A DNA stretch of 64,000 nt. It comes from JAYREN01 sp963663375. GTDB lineage: Bacteria; Acidobacteriota; Holophagae; Holophagales; Holophagaceae. Below are positions 27,450 through 36,507 of the stretch, piece after piece. The number at the start of each line of letters is the position of its first letter. The stretch's first letter is position 1. The stretch spans positions 1,488,001 through 1,552,000 of the forward strand of contig OY760195.1 of the NCBI GenBank assembly GCA_963663375.1, written 5' to 3'. The notes under the pieces are model-generated. The model saw only the letters and a list, made by a program, of their open reading frames with translations. It was not told where the DNA came from and ran no database searches. The position numbers and the translations under genes were made by a program.

Positions 27450-28142
27450 TCATAACAGCAAAGGCACCAGGAGCGCCGTCAGGAAGCCATTCAGTCCCAT
27501 GGCCAGACCCGCAAGCGTGCCCGCTTCTGGCCCCTCTTCGAAGGCCACCGCCGTGCCCAGACCATGACAGGCCACCCCCAGCGCGAAACCGCGCGCATTC
27601 CGATCCTTCACCCCCAATAGATTCAACAGGGGCCGAGCAAGGATCGCCCCCAGGATGCCGGTGAAGATCACCACCACCGCCGCCAGGGCGGGATCGCCCC
27701 CCGCGCGCTCGGCCACGGCCATGGCGATGGGTGTGGTGGCGCTCTTGGGGGCCACCGTTGCCATCATTACCTGATCGGCACCGAAGATCCGCGCGAAGAA
27801 CAGCGCACTAAGGATGCCCGTCAGGGATCCAACCACCAGCGCCACAAAGCCCGGCAGCGCCAGGGCCCGGATCCGATGCCGCTGGCCATGGAGGGAAACG
27901 CCTAGGGCCACCGTGGCCGGTCCAAGCAGGAAGTGCACCAGATTCGCCCCGGTGAAATACGCGGCATAGGGCACCCGGAAGAGAAGGAGGAATAGCACCA
28001 GAAAGCCCGTGGCCAGGGCCGTAGGGTTGGCCCAGGGCGCACGTCCCAGCCGATGGTGGAGGCGGAAAGCGCCGAGGTAGACCGCCACCGTGAGTGCCAG
28101 GCACAAGGCTGGCGTAACCCAGGCTAGGCTCGGTGCGCTCAT
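27450..28142 (-). CDS. lrgB: LrgB-family membrane protein (antiholin-like)
   Basis: 230 residues, almost entirely hydrophobic with about 6-7 membrane segments. ATVAPKSATTPIAMAVA, then a final GLGTAVAFEEG, are the LrgB/CidB signatures. With LrgA it is thought to modulate murein hydrolase activity or metabolite efflux at the inner membrane. The ATG lies in the stop codon of lrgA (4-base overlap), so the two are coupled. An upstream in-frame ATG at 28172 is inside lrgA. Confidence 0.88.
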   Translation of the reverse strand: MSAPSLAWVTPALCLALTVAVYLGAFRLHHRLGRAPWANPTALATGFLVLFLLLFRVPYAAYFTGANLVHFLLGPATVALGVSLHGQRHRIRALALPGFVALVVGSLTGILSALFFARIFGADQVMMATVAPKSATTPIAMAVAERAGGDPALAAVVVIFTGILGAILARPLLNLLGVKDRNARGFALGVACHGLGTAVAFEEGPEAGTLAGLAMGLNGFLTALLVPLLL

Positions 28143-28489
28143 GCACCCTCCCGGGATGAAGGCGTCAGCCATCGGAAGACCAGCGCCGTCACGACCAAAG
28201 TCACCAGGGTGCCCAACACGACGGCCGCCAGAAGGGGTTTCCAGGCCTGGGCGATCCGCGGCCCCAGCACAATGACCCCCACCCCTGCGGGCACGAAGAA
28301 GAGCCCCAGATGCTGAAGGAGTTCCCGGCTCACCCGCTCCAGACGCCGGGAGGCGCCTCCCCGCCCCAGCAGCCAGAGGAAGAGCAGCCCCATGCCCGCC
28401 ACCGCTCCCGGAACGGGCAGACCCATCCCGCGGACCAGCAACTCCCCCAGAGCCTGGAAGGCCAAGAGCGTCAGAAGGGCAGGCAGCAT
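28139..28489 (-). CDS. lrgA: LrgA/CidA-family membrane protein
   Basis: 116 residues with about four membrane segments. MLPALLTLLAFQALGELLV at the N-terminus and GMGLPVPGAVAGMGLLFLWLL match the LrgA/CidA family (holin-like). GAGGT lies 5 bases before the ATG at 28489; an upstream in-frame start would add a non-conserved extension. Forms the lrgAB pair with the next gene. Confidence 0.88.
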   Translation of the reverse strand: MLPALLTLLAFQALGELLVRGMGLPVPGAVAGMGLLFLWLLGRGGASRRLERVSRELLQHLGLFFVPAGVGVIVLGPRIAQAWKPLLAAVVLGTLVTLVVTALVFRWLTPSSREGA

Positions 28490-28651
28490 GAGTACCTCGG
28501 TTCGACCATGAGTGGCGACCCCTAAATATCCGCTTCCACCCTCACCGTGAGCAACTTCCAGAATGGGACTTGACGGGTCGCCGGATTTACACAAATCTTA
28601 GTAGACAATCTTTCGTACATCCTTTTCGCCTTCCCCCTTCCTGGAGGTTTC

Positions 28652-29029
28652 GTGTCCCGGCCACCCCGTCCCACTGATGTCGAATTGAGCATCCTGCGCG
28701 TCCTTTGGGATCTGGGCCCGGCCACGGTCAAGCAGGTCCACCAGGTATTGAATGGTGACCGGGAGATCTCCTACACCGGCGTGCTGCGCATGCTCCAGGT
28801 GATGTTCGAGAAGGGCCTGGTGGCCCGCGACGAGCGCGAGCGCTCCCACGTCTATCGCCCCACTCACGGTCGGGATGCCATGCAGACGGGCCTCGTGGCC
28901 GACCTGATGCGGCGGGCCTTCGCCGGAAGCGCCAAGGATCTGGTGGTGGCGGCCCTGAAATCCGGGTCGGTCAGCCCCCAGGAACGGGCCGAGATCCGGG
29001 CCCTGTTGGGCAAGGAGGAGACGGAATGA
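28652..29029 (+). CDS. BlaI/MecI/CopY-family repressor
   Basis: 125 residues, GTG start with GGAGG just upstream. The winged helix has LSILRVLWDLGPATVKQVHQVL and the TGVLRMLQVMFEKGLV recognition region of penicillinase repressors. In the classical system, BlaI binds its own promoter and is cleaved when BlaR1 senses beta-lactam or wall stress. The next gene, an M56 peptidase, starts inside its stop codon. I did not find a clear BlaI operator dyad in the 60 bases upstream. Confidence 0.88.
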   Translation: MSRPPRPTDVELSILRVLWDLGPATVKQVHQVLNGDREISYTGVLRMLQVMFEKGLVARDERERSHVYRPTHGRDAMQTGLVADLMRRAFAGSAKDLVVAALKSGSVSPQERAEIRALLGKEETE

Positions 29030-31077
29030 ACCCCCTGGCTCATCCCCTGATCCTCGCCCTGGGCTGGACGCTGCTCCATTTCCTCTGGCAGGGGCTGTTG
29101 GTTGCCCTGGGCACGGCCCTGCTTCTGCGGATCCTCCGCGCCACCCCCACCCAGACCCGCCACCTCGCGGCCTGCCTCGGTCTCCTTGCCTGTTTGGCAT
29201 GCCCTGCGGTCACCCTGGTTCGGCTCTGGCCTGGCCCCTCCGGCGCCCTTATCCAGACCCTTCCTGCCGAACCCGCTCCTCAGCCTCTCTCGGAACGCCC
29301 TCTCGCCGCCCCAGAAAGCCCTGGGCATTCCCTGGCCTCGGCGCTTCGCCCGGCCCTGCCCTGGGTCGTCGGGGTCTGGCTTACCGGGTGTATCGCACTG
29401 CTCCTTCGCCTGGGGAGCGGCTGGGTGTGGTTGAGGCGCCTGCGGCACCGGTATTCAAGCCCTGCAACCCCCGAATGGCAGCGGAGGCTGGACGCCCTCG
29501 CCCGGCGCATGGGCCTGACCCGCCTGCCGCAGCTCAGGTTCTGCACCGCCGTGGAAGGCCCCCTGGCCCATGGCTGGTGGAAACCCGCCATTCTCCTGCC
29601 CGGATCGCTCCTCACGGGCATGGCGCCGGATCTCCTGGAGGCGCTCCTCGCCCACGAACTGGCCCACATCCAGCGCCAGGACTACCTCGCCAACCTCCTG
29701 CAGTGCTTGGCGGAAACCCTGTTGTTCTACCATCCCGCCGTGTGGTGGATCTCGGCCAAGATCCGTTCCACACGCGAGGAAGCCTGCGATGACCTCGCGG
29801 CCAAGGCCATCGGCGAACCGCGGCGCCTGGCCCTGGCCCTTGCCGAGCTGGATCTCTTCCAGCTCCCCGCCCCCGCCCTGGGGGCCCACCAAGGAGACCT
29901 CATGAACCGAATCAAACGATTGCTGAATCCTGCGCCGCCGCGGCCCCTTCCCGTGGGCCTTCTCGGCGCCCTCCTGGCAGCGGCCTTCCTTTCACCGCTC
30001 ATGGGCTCGCCCGCACCGAAGGCCCCCAAAGAGCCCATTCGCGTGTCTGCCCAGCTTTTGGCCCGGATCGACACTTTGGCTGCCAAGGAGGGCATCGACC
30101 CCCAACTCCTGCGCGCCATGGCCTGGGCCGAAAGCCGCTTCGATCCAGACGCCCGCAGCCCCCGCGGCGCCCTGGGCATCCTTCAGGTCATGCCCGAGAC
30201 CGCGAAAAAATATGGCGCCGTGGATCTCGCCAACCGCGAGCAGGTAGCCACTGCCGGGGCCCGGTATCTGAAGTCCCTGCTCACCCGCTACCCGGGGGAT
30301 TTGGCCAAGGCGGTAGCCGCCTATAACTGCGGCGAGGAGGCCATGGATGCAGGGAGGATCACCGAGGAGGCGTCTCGCTACCGCAGTCAGGTTCTGGATT
30401 TGCTAAAGGATAAGCTCATCCAGCCTTTGCCACTTTTAGCTCCGGGCGAGGTACGTGGCGATCTTCAACCGACCCCCGATGGACCGAGCCTCGACCTCAC
30501 GGGCGACCACCGTCTCGATCGCGGCAGTCGGGCCTCTATCCAGATCCAGGTGAAGCCAGATGGCCAAACCCTAGGGATTCAGGCCCAAGAGACTGCAATC
30601 CGAACCCAGACCGAACCCCTTAGCCCGCTGCCGTCCAGTGAGCCCCTACCCACTCTCGTGGATCCTGCCTCCCAGGCGCCCACTCCGGGAGCGCCTGTTC
30701 CAAAGAGGATCCTGGCACAGCCCCAGCCTTGGGAACTCATCAAGACGGTTCCCATCCGCTATCCCAAGTACGCCTGGGACCACAGCATCCAGGGCACAGT
30801 CATCGTGGAGGTGAAGATCGACGAACAAGGTCTTCCCCTCAACCTACGCGCCCTCGAAGGGCCCGAGTCCCTCGCAAAAGAGTGCCTAGCGGCCCTCAAA
30901 CACTGGCAGTTCGCTAGCCCGGCCCATTATGGATTCAAGGGTCCGGTAACCTTCCAGATGGGATTCCAGTTCGAGCGAACTTCGGACCCGACCTTCCCCG
31001 CCGATCAGCTGCTGCGTCAGCGGTATGCGAGCATCGATTTCATCATCTCGGCCAACGCTATGCGGGGCACGAAATAA
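29026..31077 (+). CDS. M56 (BlaR1-type) peptidase fused to lytic transglycosylase and TonB C-terminal domain
   Basis: 683 residues, coupled to the BlaI-like gene by an ATGA overlap. Three membrane segments fall within the first 140 residues (WTLLHFLWQGLLVALG, the LAACLGLLACL region, WVVGVWLTGCIALLL). The M56 zinc motif LLAHELAHIQRQD lies near residue 209, and a fourth membrane segment is near 310. A lytic transglycosylase domain follows at about 345-465 (LRAMAWAESRFDPDARS with the catalytic Glu, GALGILQVMPETA, AVAAYNCG). After a Pro-rich linker, about 575-655 is a TonB C-terminal domain (YAWDHSIQGTVIVEVKIDEQG, CLAALKHWQF). BlaR1 normally carries a penicillin-binding sensor instead. Function as a wall-stress sensor is inferred from the BlaI neighbour. 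Confidence 0.85.
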   Translation: MNPLAHPLILALGWTLLHFLWQGLLVALGTALLLRILRATPTQTRHLAACLGLLACLACPAVTLVRLWPGPSGALIQTLPAEPAPQPLSERPLAAPESPGHSLASALRPALPWVVGVWLTGCIALLLRLGSGWVWLRRLRHRYSSPATPEWQRRLDALARRMGLTRLPQLRFCTAVEGPLAHGWWKPAILLPGSLLTGMAPDLLEALLAHELAHIQRQDYLANLLQCLAETLLFYHPAVWWISAKIRSTREEACDDLAAKAIGEPRRLALALAELDLFQLPAPALGAHQGDLMNRIKRLLNPAPPRPLPVGLLGALLAAAFLSPLMGSPAPKAPKEPIRVSAQLLARIDTLAAKEGIDPQLLRAMAWAESRFDPDARSPRGALGILQVMPETAKKYGAVDLANREQVATAGARYLKSLLTRYPGDLAKAVAAYNCGEEAMDAGRITEEASRYRSQVLDLLKDKLIQPLPLLAPGEVRGDLQPTPDGPSLDLTGDHRLDRGSRASIQIQVKPDGQTLGIQAQETAIRTQTEPLSPLPSSEPLPTLVDPASQAPTPGAPVPKRILAQPQPWELIKTVPIRYPKYAWDHSIQGTVIVEVKIDEQGLPLNLRALEGPESLAKECLAALKHWQFASPAHYGFKGPVTFQMGFQFERTSDPTFPADQLLRQRYASIDFIISANAMRGTK

Positions 31078-31118
31078 ATGGCCGCATTCTCCCCTGCCTA
31101 GTGGAGAGGGCTAGAGCG

Positions 31119-32321
31119 TTAGACCTTCTCGCACGCCCCTGCGATCACCTGCTTGATCGCTGCCACCACCTGGTCCTGGTCCTCCTCTGCGAGGCCAGGC
31201 CAGAGGGGCAGGCTCATGAGGCGGTCGCCACTCCACTCGCTGTGGGGCAGACCGTCCACGGGCAGGGCCTGGGGGTGTTTCGCGTAGTAGTCGCGGTAGA
31301 AGGCGTGGATGTGGGCGGGGCGATAGTGGATGCCGGTGCCGATGTTCTCGTCTTTCAGCGCCTGCACAAAGGCATCCCGGTCCATGCCCACGACCTCCGG
31401 CTGGATGCGCAGCACGAAGAGATGGAAGCAATGGCCGTGGATGGCATCGCCCTCCCAAGGAAGAACGAGGCCATCGATGTCCTTCAGCAGCTCCAGGTAG
31501 CGGCGGAAGAGCATGCCGCGCCGGGCATTGAAGCCGTCCAGCTTCTTGATCTGGTGCAGGCCGAGGCTGGCCTGCAGGTCCATGAAATTGGCCTTGCGAC
31601 CGGGCTCCATCACTTCGGTGTGGGGGCTGCCATCCTTGGCGAAGCGCTTCCATGCGTCCTTTTCGATGCCGTGGAAGCGTAGACGCTTGATGCGATCGGT
31701 GAAGCGGTCGTCGTGCAGCACGATGGCGCCGCCCTCGCCGGTGGTCATGTTCTTGTTGGGGTGAAAGCTGAAGACGCTCATGATCGAGCGGGGATCGCTG
31801 CCGATCTTCTGGCCGCTGTAGTGGGCGCCCATGGCCTGGGCGGCATCCTCGATCACCCAGAGACCATGCTTCTCGGCGATCCGCCAGACTTCCTCCATGG
31901 GGGCGGGCAGGCCCGTGAGATGCACGGGAATGATGCCCTTGGTGCGGGGCGTGATCATCTCCTCGATGCGCGTGGGATCGATGTTCAGGGTCTTGGGATC
32001 GATATCGGCCAGCACGGGCACGCCGCCCTGGAGCACCACGGTGGAGAGGGTGGACACCCAGGTCATGGAAGTCGTGATGACCTCGTCACCGGGTTGGAGC
32101 CCCAGCACCTGCAGCATGATCTCCTGGGCCGTGGTGGCGCTGTTCATGGCGAGGCAGTGTTTCACGCCGTTGTAGCGGGCCAGTTCCTCCTCGAACTTAG
32201 CGGACTTGGGGCCCGTGGTGATCCACCCGGAGTTAATCGAGTCGATCATCTCCTCGATCTCTTCCTGGCCGATGACGGGGCGGGTGAAGGGTAGAAAAGT
32301 CTCGCGGCGAGTGTAGGTCAT
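31119..32321 (-). CDS. DegT/DnrJ/EryC1/StrS aminotransferase
   Basis: 400 residues. TRPVIGQEEIEEM near the N-terminus, VIEDAAQAMG (PLP-binding Asp) and SFHPNKNMTTGEGG (Schiff-base Lys) are the DegT-family signatures. Members convert nucleotide keto-sugars to amino sugars for lipopolysaccharide or glycan decoration; similarity is closest to the ArnB-type group. AGGA lies before the ATG. No other glycan-synthesis genes are adjacent. It converges on the M56 gene, with about 40 bp between. Confidence 0.85.
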   Translation of the reverse strand: MTYTRRETFLPFTRPVIGQEEIEEMIDSINSGWITTGPKSAKFEEELARYNGVKHCLAMNSATTAQEIMLQVLGLQPGDEVITTSMTWVSTLSTVVLQGGVPVLADIDPKTLNIDPTRIEEMITPRTKGIIPVHLTGLPAPMEEVWRIAEKHGLWVIEDAAQAMGAHYSGQKIGSDPRSIMSVFSFHPNKNMTTGEGGAIVLHDDRFTDRIKRLRFHGIEKDAWKRFAKDGSPHTEVMEPGRKANFMDLQASLGLHQIKKLDGFNARRGMLFRRYLELLKDIDGLVLPWEGDAIHGHCFHLFVLRIQPEVVGMDRDAFVQALKDENIGTGIHYRPAHIHAFYRDYYAKHPQALPVDGLPHSEWSGDRLMSLPLWPGLAEEDQDQVVAAIKQVIAGACEKV

Positions 32322-32387
32322 GGGAGTCCTGGGGCGCGAAAGGCGCCATCGTCCATTCAGTGTAGCGTTCTGGCCAATTTGTTCCGG

Positions 32388-33839
32388 TCAGGCGATGGGC
32401 ACGGTAAGCGTGAGCACAGACCCCTTGTCCTGGCCTTCGCTGGAAAGGGCGATGGTGCCGCCCATCATCTCCATGAGGTGCTTGCAGATCACGAGCCCCA
32501 GGCCCGTACCGCCGTACTCCCGGGAGTGGCCGCCTTCCGCCTGCACGAATTTCTGGAAGAGCTTGGTCTGGTCCTCGACCCGGATGCCGATGCCCGAGTC
32601 GATCACCTGGATCGTCACCTGCCCGAAGCCCCGCTCCACCAGCACCTGCACGCTGCCTTCCTTGGTGAACTTGAGGGCATTGGAGAGCAGGTTGAGCATC
32701 ACCTGTTTGAGGCGCCCCGGATCCACCATCACATCCGGCAGTTCAGCCAAGCCCTCAGGCCAAACCAGGGCCACCTCACCCTTGCGGGGGTAGGCCATGG
32801 CGATGGGTTTCACTTCCTCCATCAGCACATGGAGGCTGAAGGCTTCCATGTGAACCTGCATGCGGCCGGATTCGATCTTGGCCAGGTCCAGGATGTCGTT
32901 GAGCAGGGAGAGCAGATGCTTGCCCGAGGCGTAGCTGTCCTGGAGCATGCGCCGCATCTCGTCCTCGTCCTCGTACAGGCCGTCGATGACCAGACGGGTG
33001 AAGCCCAGGATGCCCGTGAGCGGCGTGCGCAGCTCGTGGCTGGTGAGGGCCAGGAATTCGCTCTTGAAGCGGTCAGCCTCCCGCAGGGCGACATTGGCCT
33101 TTTCCAGCTCGCCGGTCTGCCGCCGCAGGGCGTCCCGCTGCTGGCCGAGATCCCGGAAGAGCCAGGCGTTGTAGATGGAGACAGCCACCTGACGCTGGAG
33201 AATGGTGAGGGTGTCCAGGTCCTCTTCCATCCTGCGCCCGGTATCCAGGGCGAGCACCGCAAACCCCATGAGCAGGAGCTGGTGCTCGAAGGGCACGAAA
33301 TACAGGGACAATTCCGGGGAGATCCTCAGCGCCTCGAGGGGCCCTCGGATCGCCGCCTGGTCCAGCCACTGGGACTGGAAAAGCACGATGGGCGAGTCGG
33401 GAAAGGGGTTCGGGGCCGGAAGGGAGAGTTCGCTCCAGACGCTGCGGGGGATCCCATGCCCGACCTTGGCCTGGTAGGCGGCGCCCTGGTCCTCCAGGAT
33501 CCAGACGCCACAGGCCTTGGCGCCAAACTCCTGGACGAAGACATCCTGCAGCACGCTGGCCACCTGGGTCACCTTGGGGGTGGCCGCCAGGATTTCGGCC
33601 ACGTGCTGGAGCACAGTCATCTGATGGGTGCGGCGCCCGAGGCGAGTGCGCAGTTCGAGGAGTTCCTGGGCCTGATGGGAGATCTGTCGCTGGGAATGAA
33701 CCAGTTCGGCCAGCACTTCCTCGCCCTGGCCTCGTGGTGCAGGGGCGCCCGGCACCGCGGGCCCGCCGGGCTTATAGGGGTTCGCAGGCCCCTGGAGAGG
33801 GGACCCCGGCTTGAACGGATTGGAAGGCGAGGAGGTCAT
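32388..33839 (-). CDS. GAF sensor histidine kinase
   Basis: 483 residues, no membrane segment. A Pro-rich N-terminus and a GAF region (about 85-230) with a coiled coil lead into HisKA with LTSHELRTPLTGILGF (phospho-His), then HATPase_c with the N box LLSNALKFTKEG, DSGIGI, and GTGLGLVICKHLME. A cytoplasmic sensor kinase with unknown ligand. The start is the ATG at 33839; the reading frame continues upstream across the divergent kinase gene, which I regard as accidental. No response regulator is adjacent. Confidence 0.88.
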   Translation of the reverse strand: MTSSPSNPFKPGSPLQGPANPYKPGGPAVPGAPAPRGQGEEVLAELVHSQRQISHQAQELLELRTRLGRRTHQMTVLQHVAEILAATPKVTQVASVLQDVFVQEFGAKACGVWILEDQGAAYQAKVGHGIPRSVWSELSLPAPNPFPDSPIVLFQSQWLDQAAIRGPLEALRISPELSLYFVPFEHQLLLMGFAVLALDTGRRMEEDLDTLTILQRQVAVSIYNAWLFRDLGQQRDALRRQTGELEKANVALREADRFKSEFLALTSHELRTPLTGILGFTRLVIDGLYEDEDEMRRMLQDSYASGKHLLSLLNDILDLAKIESGRMQVHMEAFSLHVLMEEVKPIAMAYPRKGEVALVWPEGLAELPDVMVDPGRLKQVMLNLLSNALKFTKEGSVQVLVERGFGQVTIQVIDSGIGIRVEDQTKLFQKFVQAEGGHSREYGGTGLGLVICKHLMEMMGGTIALSSEGQDKGSVLTLTVPIA

Positions 33840-33920
33840 TGCTGTTTCCAGGATGCCTTGCCCCGGAACCAATGCAAGGAGTCTTACCATTGACTGACCG
33901 GTAATCCACACTAGGAGTCC

Positions 33921-35132
33921 ATGTCCACCCGCTCCCTCAAGCCACCCGCCGCCGAGCGCCTCATTTTCTGGGGTGTGGCCTTCCTGCTGCTCACCCAGAT
34001 GGCCTGGTGGGTAGGGGTGCAGATTCGGGAATCCAGGCGGTTGCGGGAGGCCCGCATCGCCCAGATGAAGGCCGGGCGGGCCGAGGCCTGGCAGTTCGAT
34101 TCCATGGCCATTTTCCGCACTAATTTTCCACGGGATCCCGGCGAAGGCCTGGGTGTCGTAACCGGGCGTCGCGATGACACTCGCACCTTTCAAGAGCGCA
34201 AGAACGCCATTGAAGAGCGCTTCCCCTACGTAGCCGTCCTGCCTTCCCCCACGGCTCTGGATGATCCCCTGCTGCTGGCGGATCAGACCGCCTACCTCAC
34301 CTTGCGCCCGGAGGTGCTGGAGGCCATGGACCGGGAGCGCACCATGGCCTTGTGGCGCACTGCGGGCGAGGCACTCGTCCTCGTGGCGGCAGTGCTCTTC
34401 GGCATGACCTACATCTATCGAAAGCTGAACGCGGAGATGGAATTGATGTTCCGCCAGCGGAACTTCATCGCCTCGGTCACCCACGAACTGAAGACCCCCA
34501 TCGCCAGTCTCCGGGTATGGATGGAGACGATGTTCACCCGGGATCTGGCCCCCGACCAGAAGACTCGGATCCAGACCCTCATGGACGGGGATCTCCATCG
34601 ACTCACCGACCTGGTGACCAATCTCCTGGAAACCGCCCGCGCCGAGGCTGGAAAGTTGACCCTCAACCCCGAACCCACGGACCTCGCGCCCTTGATCCAG
34701 CGCGTCTGCCTGGAAATGGACCGGCGCCTGGGGGAGGGACTCCTAGGCCTGAAGATGGACCTGGCCCCAGGGGTGGTCGCCCGGGTGGATGCCCGGGCCT
34801 TCGGCATGGCCCTGGAGAACCTGCTCTCCAATGCCTTTAAATACGCCTCCGAACCCAGGGAAACCTCGATCACCCTCGACGGGGATGGGGAGGACGCCAT
34901 CCTGGTGGTGGCCGACCGGGGGCATGGCATCCCGGCCAAACATCTCTCCCGGGTCTTCCAGCGTTTCTACCGGGTTGGCGATGAAATGACCCGTTCCGTG
35001 CCCGGAACGGGCCTGGGCCTGTTCCTCTGCCGGGAGATCATCCGGGCCCACGGGGGCGAAATCCGGGCCACCAGCCTGGGATCTGGCCTCGGCACCACCT
35101 TCACCATTCGCCTGGCCCGGCTGCCACGGTAG
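33921..35132 (+). CDS. Membrane sensor histidine kinase
   Basis: 403 residues. One membrane segment near 13-33, a periplasmic region of about 110 residues, and a second membrane segment around 148-170 (ALVLVAAVLFGMTYIY). Then HisKA with ASVTHELKTPIASLRVWME and HATPase_c with ENLLSNAFKYASEP, DRGHGI and GTGLGLFLCREI. Divergent from the GAF kinase with 81 bp between. The next gene 11 bp downstream is an ECF sigma factor, so the kinase may report to it indirectly (inference). No dedicated regulator is in view. Confidence 0.88.
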   Translation: MSTRSLKPPAAERLIFWGVAFLLLTQMAWWVGVQIRESRRLREARIAQMKAGRAEAWQFDSMAIFRTNFPRDPGEGLGVVTGRRDDTRTFQERKNAIEERFPYVAVLPSPTALDDPLLLADQTAYLTLRPEVLEAMDRERTMALWRTAGEALVLVAAVLFGMTYIYRKLNAEMELMFRQRNFIASVTHELKTPIASLRVWMETMFTRDLAPDQKTRIQTLMDGDLHRLTDLVTNLLETARAEAGKLTLNPEPTDLAPLIQRVCLEMDRRLGEGLLGLKMDLAPGVVARVDARAFGMALENLLSNAFKYASEPRETSITLDGDGEDAILVVADRGHGIPAKHLSRVFQRFYRVGDEMTRSVPGTGLGLFLCREIIRAHGGEIRATSLGSGLGTTFTIRLARLPR

Positions 35133-35143
35133 GCTTATAGACA

Positions 35144-35755
35144 ATGGACAAGGACCGACTCCCCGAAGCCGAACTCATCACCCGATCCATCGCCGGCGAC
35201 GGCGAGGCCTTCGGGGCCCTGGTAGAACCCTATCTGGGACTCTTTTCCGCCGGCATCCAGCGCATCCTCCAGGACACGCTGGACACCCAGGATGCCTTGC
35301 AGGAAGCCCTGCTGAGCATCTTCACGGAGCTCCACCGCTTCCAGGGGAAGAGCAAATTCAGTACCTGGGGATACCGCGTCTGCCTCAACGAGGCCCTGAT
35401 GCTGCGGCGTTCGAGAATCCGGCGCCGGGAAGACACCATCGAAGATTTCTTGCCACACTTCACGCCCGAAGGGCATCACATGGGCAAGGAAGGCCTCAAA
35501 GATCTCAGCCAGGAGGCCACGGCCCTTGAGAGAGTCGAGGAAGAACAGGTGCGGGAGCGGGTTCAGGAGGGTCTGAATCGGCTTTCCGATGAACAGCGTG
35601 CCGTTTTCGTTCTGAGGGATCTGGAAGGTATGGACACCGAGGAAGTGGCCACCATGTTGGGAATCAGCCGCGGGTTGGTTCGCCAGCGCTTGCACCGAGC
35701 CCGACTGGGCCTTCGTGGAGTCCTGTCGCCCTTTCTGGATGGTGGGAGACTATGA
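35144..35755 (+). CDS. ECF-type RNA polymerase sigma factor
   Basis: 203 residues with sigma2 (DALQEALLSIFTELHRFQGKSKFSTWGYRVCLNEA) and sigma4 (LSDEQRAVFVLRDLEGMDTEEVATMLGISRGLVRQRLHRARLGLR) regions. It recruits RNA polymerase to stress promoters. The partner is the overlapping ChrR-like anti-sigma gene. I see no ribosome-binding site before the ATG; TATAGA sits 2 bases upstream of it, probably by chance. A linker of about 45 residues between the two regions is longer than usual. Confidence 0.9.
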   Translation: MDKDRLPEAELITRSIAGDGEAFGALVEPYLGLFSAGIQRILQDTLDTQDALQEALLSIFTELHRFQGKSKFSTWGYRVCLNEALMLRRSRIRRREDTIEDFLPHFTPEGHHMGKEGLKDLSQEATALERVEEEQVRERVQEGLNRLSDEQRAVFVLRDLEGMDTEEVATMLGISRGLVRQRLHRARLGLRGVLSPFLDGGRL

Positions 35756-36507
35756 CCCAGCGCCTCAGCTGCGAGGAGGCCGTGGGCCGCCTCACGGATC
35801 TGGCGGAGGGGAGTCTGTCCATCCCTGAATTCCTGCGGCTTCACCTTCATCTTCTCTACTGCCAAGAGTGCCGCGCCCTCAGGCAGGAACTTCGCATTGT
35901 GCCTGGACTCGTCCAGAAAGCGTCGCCCCTGCACGGAGAGGCCCTGCTGCCTCTGGCACGCACCGCCCTCCAGGCCGCCCTCGCCCGGGTCGCCGAGTTC
36001 CGGCCCCTTCGTCGGCCCCAATCCCACTCGATCCCCAGTGAGATCGAAGCCCTGCTCCGCACCGGTGCTGATCTGCCGTTGCGCCTCATGGAAACCACGT
36101 TCCAGGCCTTCGCGAAGGGCACCGCACCCCTCACGGCCCCCTTTCTTCCCGAGACCGTGATGGCACAGTTGCCCGCGCCCGACGCCTGGCACTGGAAGTC
36201 CCGGGGCACTGCCCGGATCGCGACACTCATCGAGGATGGCAATGTGCGGCTGAGCCTGCTGGTGGCCCCTCGAGCCTTCCAGACTCTTCCCCATATCCAC
36301 TTCGGCAGCGAGCAGATGCTGGTGCTAGACGGCCTCCTGGAAGACGGTCTGGCGGCCTATCCCACGGGTCGGTGGGTTCATTTCGGCGAGGGCTCAAGCC
36401 ATGGACCCATCGTGCTCAACGACGAGTGCTGGTGCCTTATCCGTGAAGAGGGCGCCGTGCGCTACACAGGCCCCTTGGGCTGGCTCAGGAATTTCCTCGC
36501 GGCCTAG
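35752..36507 (+). CDS. ChrR-like anti-sigma factor with zinc-binding and cupin domains
   Basis: 251 residues, start overlapping the sigma stop by 4 bases. An N-terminal zinc-finger anti-sigma domain shows HLLYCQEC (HxxxCxxC), and a C-terminal cupin around residues 165-240 includes LPHIHFGSEQ and a final C-x-C motif (CWC). In Rhodobacter ChrR releases its sigma factor under singlet oxygen; this one has the same layout, so an oxidative or photo-oxidative signal is likely (inference). Its stop TAG and the stop of mtnA share the four bases CTAG at 36504-36507. Confidence 0.85.
   Translation: MTQRLSCEEAVGRLTDLAEGSLSIPEFLRLHLHLLYCQECRALRQELRIVPGLVQKASPLHGEALLPLARTALQAALARVAEFRPLRRPQSHSIPSEIEALLRTGADLPLRLMETTFQAFAKGTAPLTAPFLPETVMAQLPAPDAWHWKSRGTARIATLIEDGNVRLSLLVAPRAFQTLPHIHFGSEQMLVLDGLLEDGLAAYPTGRWVHFGEGSSHGPIVLNDECWCLIREEGAVRYTGPLGWLRNFLAA

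Noticed and set aside
28590..28651. BlaI operator upstream of the BlaI-like gene
   Set aside because: No convincing TACA-type dyad. TAGTAGACAATC is only vaguely similar.
33840..34598. Upstream extension of the GAF kinase frame
   Set aside because: It overlaps the divergent membrane kinase gene and its sequence is low-complexity; the ATG at 33839 starts the conserved protein.
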